Shown: in pieces, positions 45,962 to 58,500 of the stretch
Numbering within the stretch: position 1 is the first letter of the stretch
How the letters are laid out: every line of letters starts with the position of its first letter
DNA from: Drechslerella dactyloides
Lineage: Eukaryota > Ascomycota > Orbiliomycetes > Orbiliales > Orbiliaceae
Length of the DNA stretch: 64,000 nucleotides
Assembly (NCBI GenBank): GCA_020064725.1
Contig: JAGTWJ010000007.1
Coordinates: forward strand, 1,612,001 to 1,676,000
Direction of reading: 5' to 3'
Notes under the pieces: generated by a model
The model's database searches: none
Told to the model about the DNA's origin: nothing
The model's input: only the letters and a program-made list of their open reading frames with translations
Position numbers and translations under genes: made by a program

Positions 45962-47295
45962 ATGGCGCCGACAAGGAAAACCTGCGGTATGGATGGATCA
46001 TGTTACATTTACACCTCTGTATTCAAGTTGTATCGATATCGTGAACGTGGCTAACAGAAATCTACGCAATAGGTGTTCTCGGCTGCACCGGCAGTGTGGG
46101 CCAGAGATTCATCTTATTGCTATCCTCTCACCCATACTTTGATCTCATCGCCGTCGGGGCCTCAAGCCGGTCTGCGGGCAAGGCGTATAAAGATGCGACC
46201 AGATGGAAGCAGGCGGCGCTGATGCCCCAGCAGGTGAAAGACATGGTGGTCAAAGAGTGCACACCCGAGGGATTCGCCGATTGCGATATCGTCTTCTCCG
46301 GTCTGGACGCCGACGTTGCGGGAGATATCGGTATGGCTTCCGCTCAACACAGCATCCTGCAACCTTTACTGAAGGCTGAGAAACAACATTGAAACATGAT
46401 GCTAATGTAATGCGCCTCGGCCTCTAGAGATGGCATTCCTCATGGCGAATATACCCACATTCTCGAATGCGAAGAACTACCGCCGTGACCCCCTCACCCC
46501 ACTTATCGTGCCCCTCGTCAACACCTCGCACTTCTCCATAATCCCGCATCAGATGAAGACACACAACTTATCAAAGGGCTTCCTCGTCACGAACGCAAAC
46601 TGTTCGACCACAGGCCTCGTCGTTCCGCTCGCCGCGCTGATAGAGGCCTTCGGCCCCATCTCAGCCGTGGCCGTGACTACCCTGCAGGCTATCTCGGGCG
46701 GCGGGTACCCGGGCGTCCCGTCAATGGACATCCTTGACAACGTCGTCCCGTATATCTCCGGCGAGGAAGAGAAGATTGAATGGGAGACGGGCAAGATTCT
46801 CGGTGGCGTCAATGCGGACGGGACCGCTTTCGAGATGAGAACGATGGCGGTCTCAGCACAGTGCAACCGTGTTGCCGTGATGGACGGGCATACTGCGTGT
46901 GTGAATGTCAAGTTTGAGAGGCAGCCGCCGCCGAGTGTGGAGGAGATTAAGGAGTCGTTTAGGAAATACAGGTGCGAACCGCAGGAGCTCGGGTGTTCGA
47001 GCGCGCCCAAGCAAGCGATCGTAGTGCTGGAGGAGGAGGACCGTCCGCAACCGAGGTTGGACAGAGACACGGAGGGCGGGTACTCTGTCAGCGTGGGGAG
47101 GATTAGGAAGGATACAGTGTTCGATGTCAAGTTTGTGGCATTATCACACAACAGTAAGTATACAATCGGTGCGCAGGTGTGAGGATGCTATCCTAGTCGA
47201 TGCTAACGTTGGTGGTTTGATTTATAGCCGTCCTAGGAGCTGCCGGCTCATCGATACTGAACGCTGAAGTGGCGGTGATCAAGGGATTGTTGTGA
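45962..47295 (+). CDS. HOM2: Aspartate-semialdehyde dehydrogenase
   Basis: Four exons (45962-45986, 46073-46330, 46428-47153, 47228-47295) give 358 residues. The enzyme reduces aspartyl phosphate to aspartate semialdehyde with NADPH, the second step toward threonine, methionine and homoserine. The N-terminal NADP-binding loop GVLGCTGSVGQRF is restored only after joining the 25-nt first exon. The catalytic cysteine is Cys153 in NANCSTTG. The C-terminus ends in TVLGAAGSSILNAEVAVIKG, also created by splicing. Length and motifs fit the fungal/archaeal subgroup. The gene is convergent with DLD1. It is a fungus-specific pathway enzyme, absent from animals. Confidence 0.95.
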
Positions 47296-47817
47296 GCCAA
47301 GCACTTAATCCTCGGGGAGGGTTAGGCCTAAGACTGTATAGACATGGGCATAAAGACGCGATCTCATATACTCCTAGACTCTTGAGAAACAAGAGACGGA
47401 CAGCAGTCTCGAATTCATTAATGCTCAATCAATAATCCGCCGTTGTGGTGTAGACCAACGACGAAAAGCAAGCTTCAGCATGTAGACGATAGCCTCCCAT
47501 AGTATACATCAAAGGCGCAGCAACAGCAGCAATGGTGTGGCATGGTATGGGAATGCGTGATACATAAATGTGCGTGCGTCTATAAAATGCCCGACATAGC
47601 CATATAGTATACGTATAAATAGAAAATAGGACCCGTTCATTAAGCTAACTTCACCCGCGGCATTCCATAATCAAGGAACCGCTCAATCATTCAGCCATCC
47701 GCCTACAAAATGTATAGAAGAGAACTATAGCAGCAAGGGAAGGTGTTTAATTTTCAGCTTCATAGGTGTACGCACGGCGCCTCAGCGCGCGGGGTCATGC
47801 GACCGCTTGTGGGTTTG
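47296..47817. other. Convergent 3' region
   Basis: Downstream DNA of HOM2 (plus strand) and DLD1 (minus strand). No gene or repeat is seen. Confidence 0.6.
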
Positions 47818-50679
47818 TTAGTGGGTCTCAAGCTCTGGAGAGATCACGTCAACGATCTTGCCAGGGTTGAGGAGCCAGCTACGCGAGAGGCGGGACATAC
47901 GTCAGCTCAAGACAGCCCCAGATACTTTAGATGCTGGGGTTGCACAATGCAACTTACAGTGGATCCAAGGCGAGCTTCAGCTTCCGCATGACCCCGATGG
48001 TATCCAGGCCCAATTCCTTTACCAGGTATTCCTATTGCTCGCAGGTTATATTAGCATTGCCGAACGGAGAAGCATGCCTCCATGGATCCGTCACCAGACC
48101 GACCTTTTTACCCAGCCCAACTCCATGCTCGCCCTATATCACAACACGCGACATGTCAGCTACATCTCAAGACAGGGCATACGTTATATAAGTCATTATA
48201 GGTGGTGAATGGGGCCACGTGAGCGGTATACGTACGGTGCATGTACCCTCCATCTCCAGCGCACGGTCCACCATGGTGTGGACACACTTCTCAACTGCGG
48301 CCCGTTCCTTCGGGTTTGTCTTGTCGTACATAATACTCTCGTGAAAGTTGCCATCACCTATATGACCGAGCACGCTTGCAAACATGCCCAGGTCATCAAG
48401 TTCCTTTTTCGAAAGCTCTGGGATTCCGGCCTGTCAGTCTTGGCTCGCGTTTGCAATTGAGGCTTGCATCCAACGTGCATATATATTACGAAACTGCATG
48501 CGCATGCATATGCTGTGCATCACCAACGTGAGATATATTATGCCGTGCGTGTGTAACGTACCGATAATGTCTGCTAATCGTGACAGCGGCACCGCAACGT
48601 CCGTCGACCAGACGTCGCCGCTCTTCTTGCGCAAGGCAAGCATGCTCCACAGGGCCTCTTTCCTAGCTGACCACAACATTTTCTGCTCTTCGATGGTTCG
48701 TGCAAATTCGAATTCTCCGCCATTATATTCTTTCGCGATAGTGCGGACGGTATCGATGTCCGATTGGATCTGTGGTAAGAGATACCATTATTAGCCGACG
48801 CGCCTTGTATGCATCATATGGAAAGGTTGCTCGGATATATGTTAAGGAGCATAGTGGATATATAATGCTTGAAAGAAAACGCATGCGCAAGGTAGTAAGG
48901 AATGGACCGCAGATGCAGGGTTTGACCAATAAACGTACCCCTGACTGTGTGCCTGAGAACCTGAACTCGTGATCAATACCAATGATCAGTCAGCTGCAAC
49001 GGAGGAAATAGGGCCTTTCAGCTGATTGCGACATTGCTCACTTGAAGAAGAGCGTCGGAACTTCTTTCCAGACTTTTTTCGTCGACTTGGATTTGTTGAT
49101 AACCATCATCTGGACTTCGTCCATCATTTCGACGGCGGCAACTTGTACCCCGGACCTGATGACCTTGGATGCCGCGGCCGCAGCCTCTCTTATCGAAGGG
49201 AAGGTTACGACTGCCACGCTTGTTTCCTTGGGTATCACGGCAAGCTTCAGGGTGATTTCGGTAACCAGCCCGAGCGTTCCCTCGGATCCAATGAACAGGC
49301 TATTCAGATTATATCCTGCGGAAGATTTCCTGCATGCACGCAAATATATCATATCAGCATACAGTGCAAAATGGGGCTGACAATATATAGGGCAAAACGC
49401 TCCGACGGGACCGACCGACCTTGGGCGTTTTCGCGTTTTGATAATCGTGCCGTCCGCCAGCACAACTGTCAGATTGATCACCCAGTCCTTCATGGTGCCG
49501 TATCGGACAGCATTTGTGCCGCTGCTGTAATGTTAGAAACAACTTCAGGTTTATGCAGCAAAGTCGCAACTCACCTGCAATTGGTTCCAACCATACCACC
49601 AATTTTCGCCTTGTGATATCAACTATTAGATTGAGATGACATAAGCACTGTGGGGGTGATCGGACACCCACCGACGGGCCGGGGTCGACGGGGAAGAACA
49701 ATCCTGTGTTCTGTATTGTTTCGTTCAGGCCCATCCAGGATACAGCCGGCTGGACAACAACGTCCATGCTGTACACGTTTAATCATGCGATTAGTGGCTT
49801 CTCATTGTAACGAATGGGTCAGCTTGGCAAAGCACTCACTCCTCCTCGTGGAGAGTCAAAATCTGATCCATGTAGGAAAAGTCAATGCTCACACCGCCGT
49901 ATGGGGCGGAGAAGTTGCCCTCGAGACTGGAGCCGCCGGAGAAGGGGACTTGAGAGATTGTATGTGAGCGAAGGTTCTAACCGTGCGCGAAGGGACGGTA
50001 ACCTACTCATCGGTACTCGATATTTGTGGCACGTTTTGGCTATCCGGGATACCTCCTCCGTGTTCTTGGGGTATGCAACTGCGACGGGCAGTCTCTCGAC
50101 ATTCGTCGTGGACCACTCCGAGTAGCCGTGCAGCAGGAGGTCTTCATCATCCGTGCTGATTGATTCTTCGCCTAAAGTATTGCGAATCTCGTGAATGGCC
50201 TACTCAACATATTAGATTCATCGTCAGCCCACCAGTCCTGCGATGCACAGAGCGATAATATGATAACGGTATATGCTACATACATTTTGCATGTCCTTTG
50301 AGCTCCCGTAGACTGGAATATCCTCCAGATTGAGGACGGTCGAAGCTTCCAGCGCAGGATTTCTGTCATGGCCCTTGATGCCCCAGAGATACGTCCCAGC
50401 TCCAGTGAAGGCGGAGAGCGCCAGTGCCCGCGGCATTGTCCATGCTCCCTGGCCGGATGCACCGCCAGGTCCCCAATGCGTTTTATACTGGCCATTCGAG
50501 TTGGGACCGTTGGATTTCGAGCTCGACGAGAAATTGCGAAAGCACCTGCCTGGCAGGGCATTGGCGCGGCCCCTCAACAACAGTCCCGCCGTGAAGGACC
50601 GGACGCCGACCTTTGATGCCAGGAGGCCCGAGGACTCCCTCGCGGCAAGGGCGTTGAGCATGGCTCGGCTGGCGGCCAT
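47818..50679 (-). CDS. DLD1: D-lactate dehydrogenase (cytochrome), mitochondrial
   Basis: Thirteen exons on the minus strand give 598 residues: 50679-50284, 50199-50007, 49948-49840, 49768-49672, 49609-49575, 49521-49420, 49329-49042, 48960-48939, 48769-48562, 48417-48236, 48133-48104, 48031-47958 and 47878-47818. The N-terminus is an Arg/Ser-rich mitochondrial presequence, then a hydrophobic segment near residue 90. The FAD-binding half shows PFSGGSSLEGN, DPGPSAKIGGMVGTNCSGTNAVRYG and GSEGTLGLVTEITLKL. The C-terminal half shows STDVAVPLSRLADII, LGHIGDGNFHE and GEHGVGLGKK. The enzyme oxidises D-lactate to pyruvate and passes electrons to cytochrome c at the inner membrane. Three exons are very short (35, 22 and 30 nt). 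Exon 6 has a tandem CAG-CAG acceptor; the downstream one gives the conserved NCSGTN. The ATG is at 50679; the longer frame upstream starts with TTG. Confidence 0.92.
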
Positions 50680-53600
50680 CGATTCGAGAAGCTGCGTTGG
50701 GCGGCGCTGCAACGTTTGCAGGCCGGCAGCCGAGCGAGGGCTTTGAAGCTTGAAGGGGCTGTTCAGGACAGCAGCTCAACGTCGAGCGGAACGGCGATCG
50801 GGGCGGACGGACGGGCGATTGATATTCGAGGTGCAATATCGGATGCTGATAAAATGCCGGCCCGGGTTTCGTCTGCGATATGGTCTCGATCCCCCGCTAA
50901 AAGCTGGCAAGTCCTCGACGGTGCGTCAGCGCTATATGTCCGTCTGCAATTCTAGCTAGGCTTCCCCAATGCAACCGGTGCCGTGGGATGAGGGAATTGA
51001 TGCCTCTTACGTTCAGACCATTTTACCCAGGTACGTGTGTAACGAATCGCAAAATAGTCCCGGTATACTTCAAGTCGCTTGTCAGCTTATTTATAGCTAT
51101 AGCATGCAGGTCGTATTTTAATCTTGCTGCGGAATGACATGACAGAGGCTCATTTGCAAGATCGAGTCCAAATGTATGCACATGCGCACTTATGTATGCC
51201 CGCATGTACGGTGCTCAATACGTACAAAGTATAGATAGATATTATACCTTCAAGCTTCCCGCGGCCGAGCTTAATTAATCGACTGGCCAGGGCGAGATAG
51301 AGCTAGAGAGAGAAAGATATTTCTACCGGACAGACCGCGAACGAACGCAAAGCTTGGTCACAAGAGCTCTCCTCCAGCCCTGTCGAACCCGCCCTGCTGC
51401 AGCTCCTTCCTGGAGCGAATTAACTCGGGCCCTGGTATTCGTAATATAGCTTGAAAAAAGACCTTGCTTGTAGCGATCGATGGAAGCAACTGCTGGCGCC
51501 CCGGCTCGCTAACTCTGGCGGTTTGCGGGGTTCGAGTTTTCAATCGGCCCACGTCGAGGGCAGAAATCGGTTGGTGGCTTTGTAGCACAGCCCGGCCGCC
51601 CGACCCGGTCTTCGCTTCTTGTGTTTTTGCTAGGGGCAGGATAAATTCAAATGGGACGACGTATGCGCCTGGGTACGGATAGTGTAGGCAAGAGTAAAGT
51701 GTGTGTGTATTTGAATATACTTGTACGCAGGCGCTGGATATTTCGAACGAATTCGGATAGACCGGCCTTGCGCCGAAGAACGGTTGATGAAGTGTATTAT
51801 TCCGCAAATATAGTATTTTATAAGCCCTAGGTGCTTCCTGCAGGCTGACATAATATACCTGCAAAATGTGAATGAGGAACCGGTACCAAGGTTCCGGGAA
51901 AAGGCAACAGTCAGGTCCTAGGCTTCCTGTAATGCAGCTTCGTGGCGTCCGGTTGATCGATCGATCATCTTTGTCCGGTGCTGTCTGCTCCGTTGTAATG
52001 CATATGCTGGTTCCGCTGTCGGAATGATAAATATACCATTGACTGATTCAGCGATTACAGGGTGAAAGAAAAATACAATACAGTCCAGAGCTCGAGTGCT
52101 CTGGGGATTTCAAAACTAGGCCATATGGCCACGGCGACCAGCACATCTCCATTCACGGTAGAGCAAGAGATTCTATCGCATCGCAGACGAATAGCAATAT
52201 TCTCTCGGCCTAGGTGCTGGCATGTCATCTTGTGTCATGTTTCCGTTTTCGCTGGCGCCATGGCGAGTTCGCACAGAGAGCGAACTATCTGGCACGCCTC
52301 GTGGCCGGCCGTCTCACGAACATGGACGCGTACGACGGATTTTGAACGATTTGCCTCCTGGCCTCCCCTTTTACGTTTCTCTCGACTTTCATCAAGGTAG
52401 GTTAGTGCCGAATGATATGTTTCGAGCCTGTTGAGACAGCGTCGGAAAAAGAAAGAAGTCGGGAAGAATTCACAGCATATGCGCATGTGTGTGATGGAAA
52501 ACTCGAAAGAATGCTGAGAATGACCAAACCGTGTGTGCAATACCTCTGCTAACCGACAAGTCATCCCGGAGCTTTCACCTCAGACTTGGATCCAGTTCGT
52601 ACCGGGGGCCCGGGGGCAGCAAGCTCCTGCTAGTGGGCGAGCAATACCTGAGCCTTAAAAATTTAACGCTTATACGATATTAATTTTATTTTTCATATAA
52701 GATACTTAAGTATAGATGGTGAACGTGAGTTCGTCGAGTCGGGTTGGGCAACCTCAAACGGACATGACCTGAGGGGTCCTCGCTAATGGGCAGTCTGGAA
52801 CACACGTCAATCAGCATGGTGGATAAACGGCGCCGAGACTCCAGCTACTTTACAGAATCGACATCAAATATCATACAGATGGTGGCGGGATGCACGTGTG
52901 GGTGGGTCGATAGCTCTGTCAAGTTTGACGTACGTTCTAGCCCGCCGAGAGATTTTTTATTAGTGTTCTCTGAAGCTGTGATGGAGCCACTGGATTGGTT
53001 CGTCGTCTGTTTCTGAGGCGCCCAAAGCTCGCCGAACAGTTGCTCAAGTGAAACGCATGGGGGTTGTGGATGTATATCATTGCCATGCCAAGAACACTTC
53101 ACGGCTGACTTTGCAGGTTTTGACAGTGTCCCCGAGACTAGCGTTTTGAGAAGCCTCGAAACGAGTCTTCGGGCAATGCATCCGCGTTCGAGAGGTGGGT
53201 TTGAGCATGGTCCACCTCATGGTAGTTCCACGCTTAAAGCGAACAGAGGTCTCGACCCATGGGCGTGGTTGCATGCGCATGGCTCGTTCCCGCTCTTTGC
53301 CAACCACGAGACGGCCTCAAGCATCCGATTAGCTAAGATCATCCCGAAACCAATGAGCTACAGAGATAGAGCAATCAATGATGCATTTGTAAGTATTCGG
53401 AGTCTCCTGCCCGGGGCGAAAGGTTCTTTTGCGGTCCAGACCTGGCTTGGATTATGCGTATGTGCCGCTTAAATTGTATGTATGCCTCGTTTTCATCAAT
53501 TGATGACCGGCGCACGCACCCACATAACGTTAACGAGAATGGGGTCGGTAGGAATCTGGACGCACAAAAGACGGGTGACAGCTGTGCTGTAGTTTCGGGG

Positions 53601-55599
53601 ATACATGACTTTGTAGACTTATCCGCTAGATTTGGGCCCTATGATATCATCCCACTCGAGCTCGTGGAGGCGCAATAACGAAGACCAATTAATAAATTAA
53701 ATCACATTCAGGGGGTGCGACTTTCGAAGATGTGATACAGTGTCACATGGACAAGCCCGAACATGCTGGCCAGCTGGTGGCATGCTTGTCGGTGTACTAC
53801 TTGGGTATTTCAATTGTCCGTTTTTGGCTCGAGTGTTGTCAAAGGATGTAATTGATAACGTTATACGTGATGCATGCAGGCGAAGGGATACATGTATAAT
53901 TGTAGCCCGGCCGTGGGATACTCAAGTGGAGGTGGGAGGTTGTTTATGGTCGTCTACCCCAGCCTGCCTGTGTGTATGCATGATGAGATTTTATTCTATT
54001 TTATTGAATTTTAATTTGACTGAAGAGTCCGGGTTGGTGGAACGAAGGGAGTTGTTGGGAGTCAAAGTGCTCAGCTGGGCTTGAACCCGTCTCGCGTACG
54101 CAGCTTGGCTTAAATCACAGACAGGACGTTGTTGGACCCTGAAATTGCATTTTGGATACAGACACAGGCAAACAAAGAATGTTTGTGATACCGGTTGTAG
54201 CGGAGGATGCATGAGGTAGTAATACATTTTGCATTCCTGGACGGCAGAATAACAGGACTTTCGCTGCGTGCATTGTTGGCAAGCTGTAATCTTGTTGAAC
54301 TAGTATCGCGGTCTTGCCAGTTTGTAGAAATACATCGGACTTGCTGAGAATAGTTAGCTAGAAAGTTATCGCACATGTACTAGTAGCCAAAGAGGTTTTC
54401 AGCTACTCTCATAGTCTCGGGGACTATCGATACCGTAAGAACCGATATACTCCCGGAAGTATTGATAAACTCTGTATATCTGCTGTACTCGCGATGCGCG
54501 CGGCTGGGAAAAACTTGCCTGCAAAATAGCATTCGCAAGAAAGTGAGTAGGTGTGCACGCGGCGCGCGGGATGTCAAGGGGAAAAACGGACAATACATGC
54601 TGATGCATTGATAGTCAGGCATGCTTTCTGGCAGCGGCAGACGCACATAACCCGGCCGGGCCGCGTACAGTCACATCTCAAAAATTCAGGCATTCAACCG
54701 ATAGCGGCATCTCATCGCTATCCGATACATAAACATCGTAACCTAACGTGGCAGATGGCGCGGAATCTCAGTCTTCTTCAGGCGTCTTCCGCTGCCGTGC
54801 AACCGAAATTTGCGCGCGTGTCGCACAGAACCAGGCTGGCCGAAGACTGGCCGAAGACTCTGCGTGACTAAACATTTATTGTTCAGGCGTCATATCTCCA
54901 CCGGCGCACGTAGTGTACGTATATTATCCACACAGGCCTGGGGCATCGCTGGCTGGGCTGTGGCAGATATATTCTCTACAGAACTAGCACGATCGATCTC
55001 CACCGAGCCTATTTGTCGCGGCGTCGCCTCGGACTTCCCTGGCGGTATTACATCGAGCTGAGACTGGTTTGCAGGCAGGAATCGATCGAATTAGTGGGCT
55101 CCTGGTCAGGTGGCCCCGACGGCAATTCTAACCACTGCGACCAGGAAGACCGGCACAAATTTGCTTATTGGCACCCTGGCCCGTTGGAAAAATCCAACAT
55201 CCGGCAACGCACAGTGTTCCACCAACGGCTGCGGCACGATACACTGCGGATTTGATTTTATCGGATCCATCATCCCGGGATATTAAAACAGGCCTCGGAG
55301 CTGTCGGTTGGACGGACGAATGTTGGCTGCTACCAGCTAATCAATTGTTAAATGAGATAATACTCAAGTTGGAAGCTACCAACATACCAACGGCATCCGA
55401 CAGGTGGTATTCCTCGAGAACGGTGGAATTTATCAGAAGATTCTCAGCGGAAACGGCGAGCGACAGTCTGCGCTGGCTGTCCCTCCGATCTATTGAAGCG
55501 GATTTGGGAACATCCCGGTGCCCCAGAAACATAGTCTCGGGGACGCTGCCAGAAACAACCGCAGTGGGCTTTCTGGTGTGGCGTGGAAAGGCTCCAAAA
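50680..55599. other. Gene-poor region upstream of DLD1 and the RdRP
   Basis: About 4.9 kb without a supportable complete gene. An AT-rich patch lies near 52650-52720. From 55132 the RdRP frame is already open for 156 codons before its first ATG, with a CTAAC branch site and CAG acceptor at 55128-55144. An upstream exon of the RdRP may therefore lie here. Confidence 0.5.
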
Positions 55600-58500
55600 A
55601 TGGACGGGGCATCAGAGCTGCCTACGTTTCACCAACCAGCTGTACCAGCGGCAGCCACCCGCGCTGCGTGTAATCATGATGGTGCTATCACGTCTCCTCC
55701 CGTTCCCCTTCTCTCGGCTTCCCCAACAACCTCCACATCCACCATCATCTCAGCGTCATCCGCATCTTCCCCTCCTTCCTCATCCTCAGCCTTGTCTTCG
55801 ACAAGCACTATACTCAATACAAACTCTCTCAACCCGGCTGCTACGCCCTGGTACCCTCCCGGGGCCACAGTAAGTCCTGCCGATAGCTCCAAAACCGCGA
55901 GCGAGGCGGATCAGAGGCCTAGCCAGCCTCAACCCTCTTCCGAAAACAACCCTCCCCAAACCCCAGAGGACATGCCACCGCCCCCTCCTAAGGAGCGGAA
56001 TCTAGGGCCTCTTCCTCACAAATCATCCTCCAAGATACGTGGGCCGAAGCCTGAATGGGTGATGGCGCAGCTTGCGGCAAAAGCGGCAGCAGCGGCATCT
56101 CCTAGCTGTGATGGCGGATCACCTTCTGGCTTCGACGGCGCACCTTCCAAGGCTCCTCCTCCCCGAGCCGCCAACACCCCTAAATCTTCAAAACCGATTG
56201 TTACTCTCAATGAGAGCTGGAGACAGCTCCCTGAAATGGTCGTAAAGCTGTTCAAGCTACCGACCATTACAACCACCTACGATATCTGGCTCACCTTCAA
56301 AGAGTTCAGTTCGAACAACACGGTGGAGGAAATCGAGCTATTCGAGAACAAAGACGGCACGCCCACGGGCTCCGGCCTGGTAAAGTTTCGGTAGGCGACC
56401 TGCTCTTGCTGTATATACGGCGGGGCTTTCGCTTCTGCTAACACGTTCTGCTGCAGCCCACCTCCCAAAGTACCGTTTTGGATCCGCGGTTACGTCCCCG
56501 TCAGATTCAAGAATGGAGAACTCTACAAGCTTTCCGTTGAGCTTCAGCCGTCCAGAAGGGACTTTTCAATCCCAAGTCCCGTGAATCCAAACATCAGATA
56601 CCCCGAGAGCATTGTAAGCAACCCGCGAGTGAATAAAGAAGTACTACCGCTAACCGGCAGCACTGCAGGCAATCCCAATCAGAGAGATGGACTTTGGATT
56701 CCTGGTGCAGGAAACCACAATGATGTCCATGGCCACGACCGGAAGACGGGGTACCGAGGAATCTACGTTCTGCATGCGACCGGTGTTCGAGGCAAATTTG
56801 AAGCGTAGACAACTCGACATCCGATTCGACTTGGTGCTACCAAATCTGCCTGGTGTGGATGGGCCGCGCTACCGTCTCGAAAAGTATCGGTTCCAGGTTC
56901 CGCTCACGACGCCTTTCAGCATACACGACATCCTATGCGACGACACCGATAGATGTCACCGTACGGTCATGATATCCCTTCAGTATCCTCCTCAGCTGTG
57001 GCGACGCATTCACGACATTGAAAGAGCACATGAAGAAGCCAGCCGTGCTCGCCGCTGGGTAGAATGGGATGCCTGGTTCCGCCAGACTGACATTCTCAAC
57101 GATCCAGCGACCATAGTTGACGAGCCCCTGGCCATTCGGAAGAAGAGGCCTGTCATCGATATCGGACGGTGGACGACGTACACCTTTGACTTTGAACTTG
57201 ATGAGAACGAGCAAGAGGACTTTGACCTTGCGATGCGAGCGTTGAAGGACTTCAACATTCCGCTGGTCCGAATGCCTAGCTTTACGCTTCGCAAGGACCC
57301 TGAAGATAATATCTGGAATGTGATTGATCCGCCGGTCGAACCTGCAGGAAACGAGTCTTCTGGAAACTCCTATCTCGATGAGATATCTGAAGAATTCGCC
57401 TGGACGACTCTCCCGTTCCGACTGCGATACCAGCTCGAGGCGTGCATCTCTCAAGGATGCGTCTCGGAATACAACGTGACGAAGGAGTTTGTTGATGAGC
57501 TCATGAAGCTGGAGGACCGGGACCCAGGGATGGCGGTCAAGCTACTCGAGACCACCGTGGACAAGGGCAAGCGCTTCTTCAACCCGATGGATATCTTCAA
57601 AGAGAAGAAGCCTTCGAGAGCGAGACAGCACATACCATCGTACTGCGTGGAGACGCGCAAGGCGACGGTGACGCCGACTATGATATACTACGCGAACCCG
57701 ACGATCGAGATCTCGAACCGGGTTGTCCGCCAGTATCGTGACTTTCAAGACCGATTCCTCAGGGTCCAGTTTACGGACGAGAAGCTGCACGGCAAGATTT
57801 CGGCGACGGAAGGGTGCAACTCGCACGAACTGTTCACGCGTGTCAAGAGGGCGATGCTCAACGGGATCGTGATTGGCGATCGCCACTTCAAGTTCCTGGC
57901 GTTTGGCAATTCACAGCTACGGCAGAACGGGGCGTACTTTTTCGCGGAGACGAACACACTCAAGTGCGACGACATGCGCAAGTGGATGGGGAAGTTTGAC
58001 AACATTCGCATCATCGCCAAATATGCAGCCCGCCTGGGACAGTGTTTCTGTAAGTTCGTACACAAGAGGGATGCTCGGATGGATGCTAATGTTTAAATGT
58101 AGCAACGACTCGTGCGATCCATGGATTCAAGGTTAAGGACGTCAAGATCCCCGATGTGGAGAGAAACGGGTTCTGCTTCACGGACGGCTGCGGCACGATT
58201 TCGCACAGCGCGGCTCAGCTGATCGCGGCCGAATTTCGACTGCCGTCAGAGGAGCCGGCGCCATCGGCGTTCCAGTTTCGGCTGGGCGGGTGCAAGGGAA
58301 TTCTGGCAGTGGACCCGTTCCTGAAGAAAGGAGGCGGCGGCGACGCGAGCTTCCAGGTGTGCATCCGGGACAGCCAGCGCAAGTTTGAGGCGGACCACCG
58401 CGGGCTGGAGATCATCAAATGCTCCGCGTTCTCTGCCGCGACGTTGAATCGGCAGCTGATCGTGGTGCTTTCCGATCTCGGGCTCGACGATGGGGTCTTC

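Noticed and set aside
53080..53472. 130-codon frame that could be a relic gene
   Set aside because: It contains no recognisable domain and has no flanking exon with clear signals.
54753..55061. Possible upstream RdRP exon or small mitochondrial protein (MARNLSLLQ start)
   Set aside because: The frame stops after 38 codons and no donor joins it in phase to the acceptor at 55144 convincingly. I left the RdRP start at 55600.
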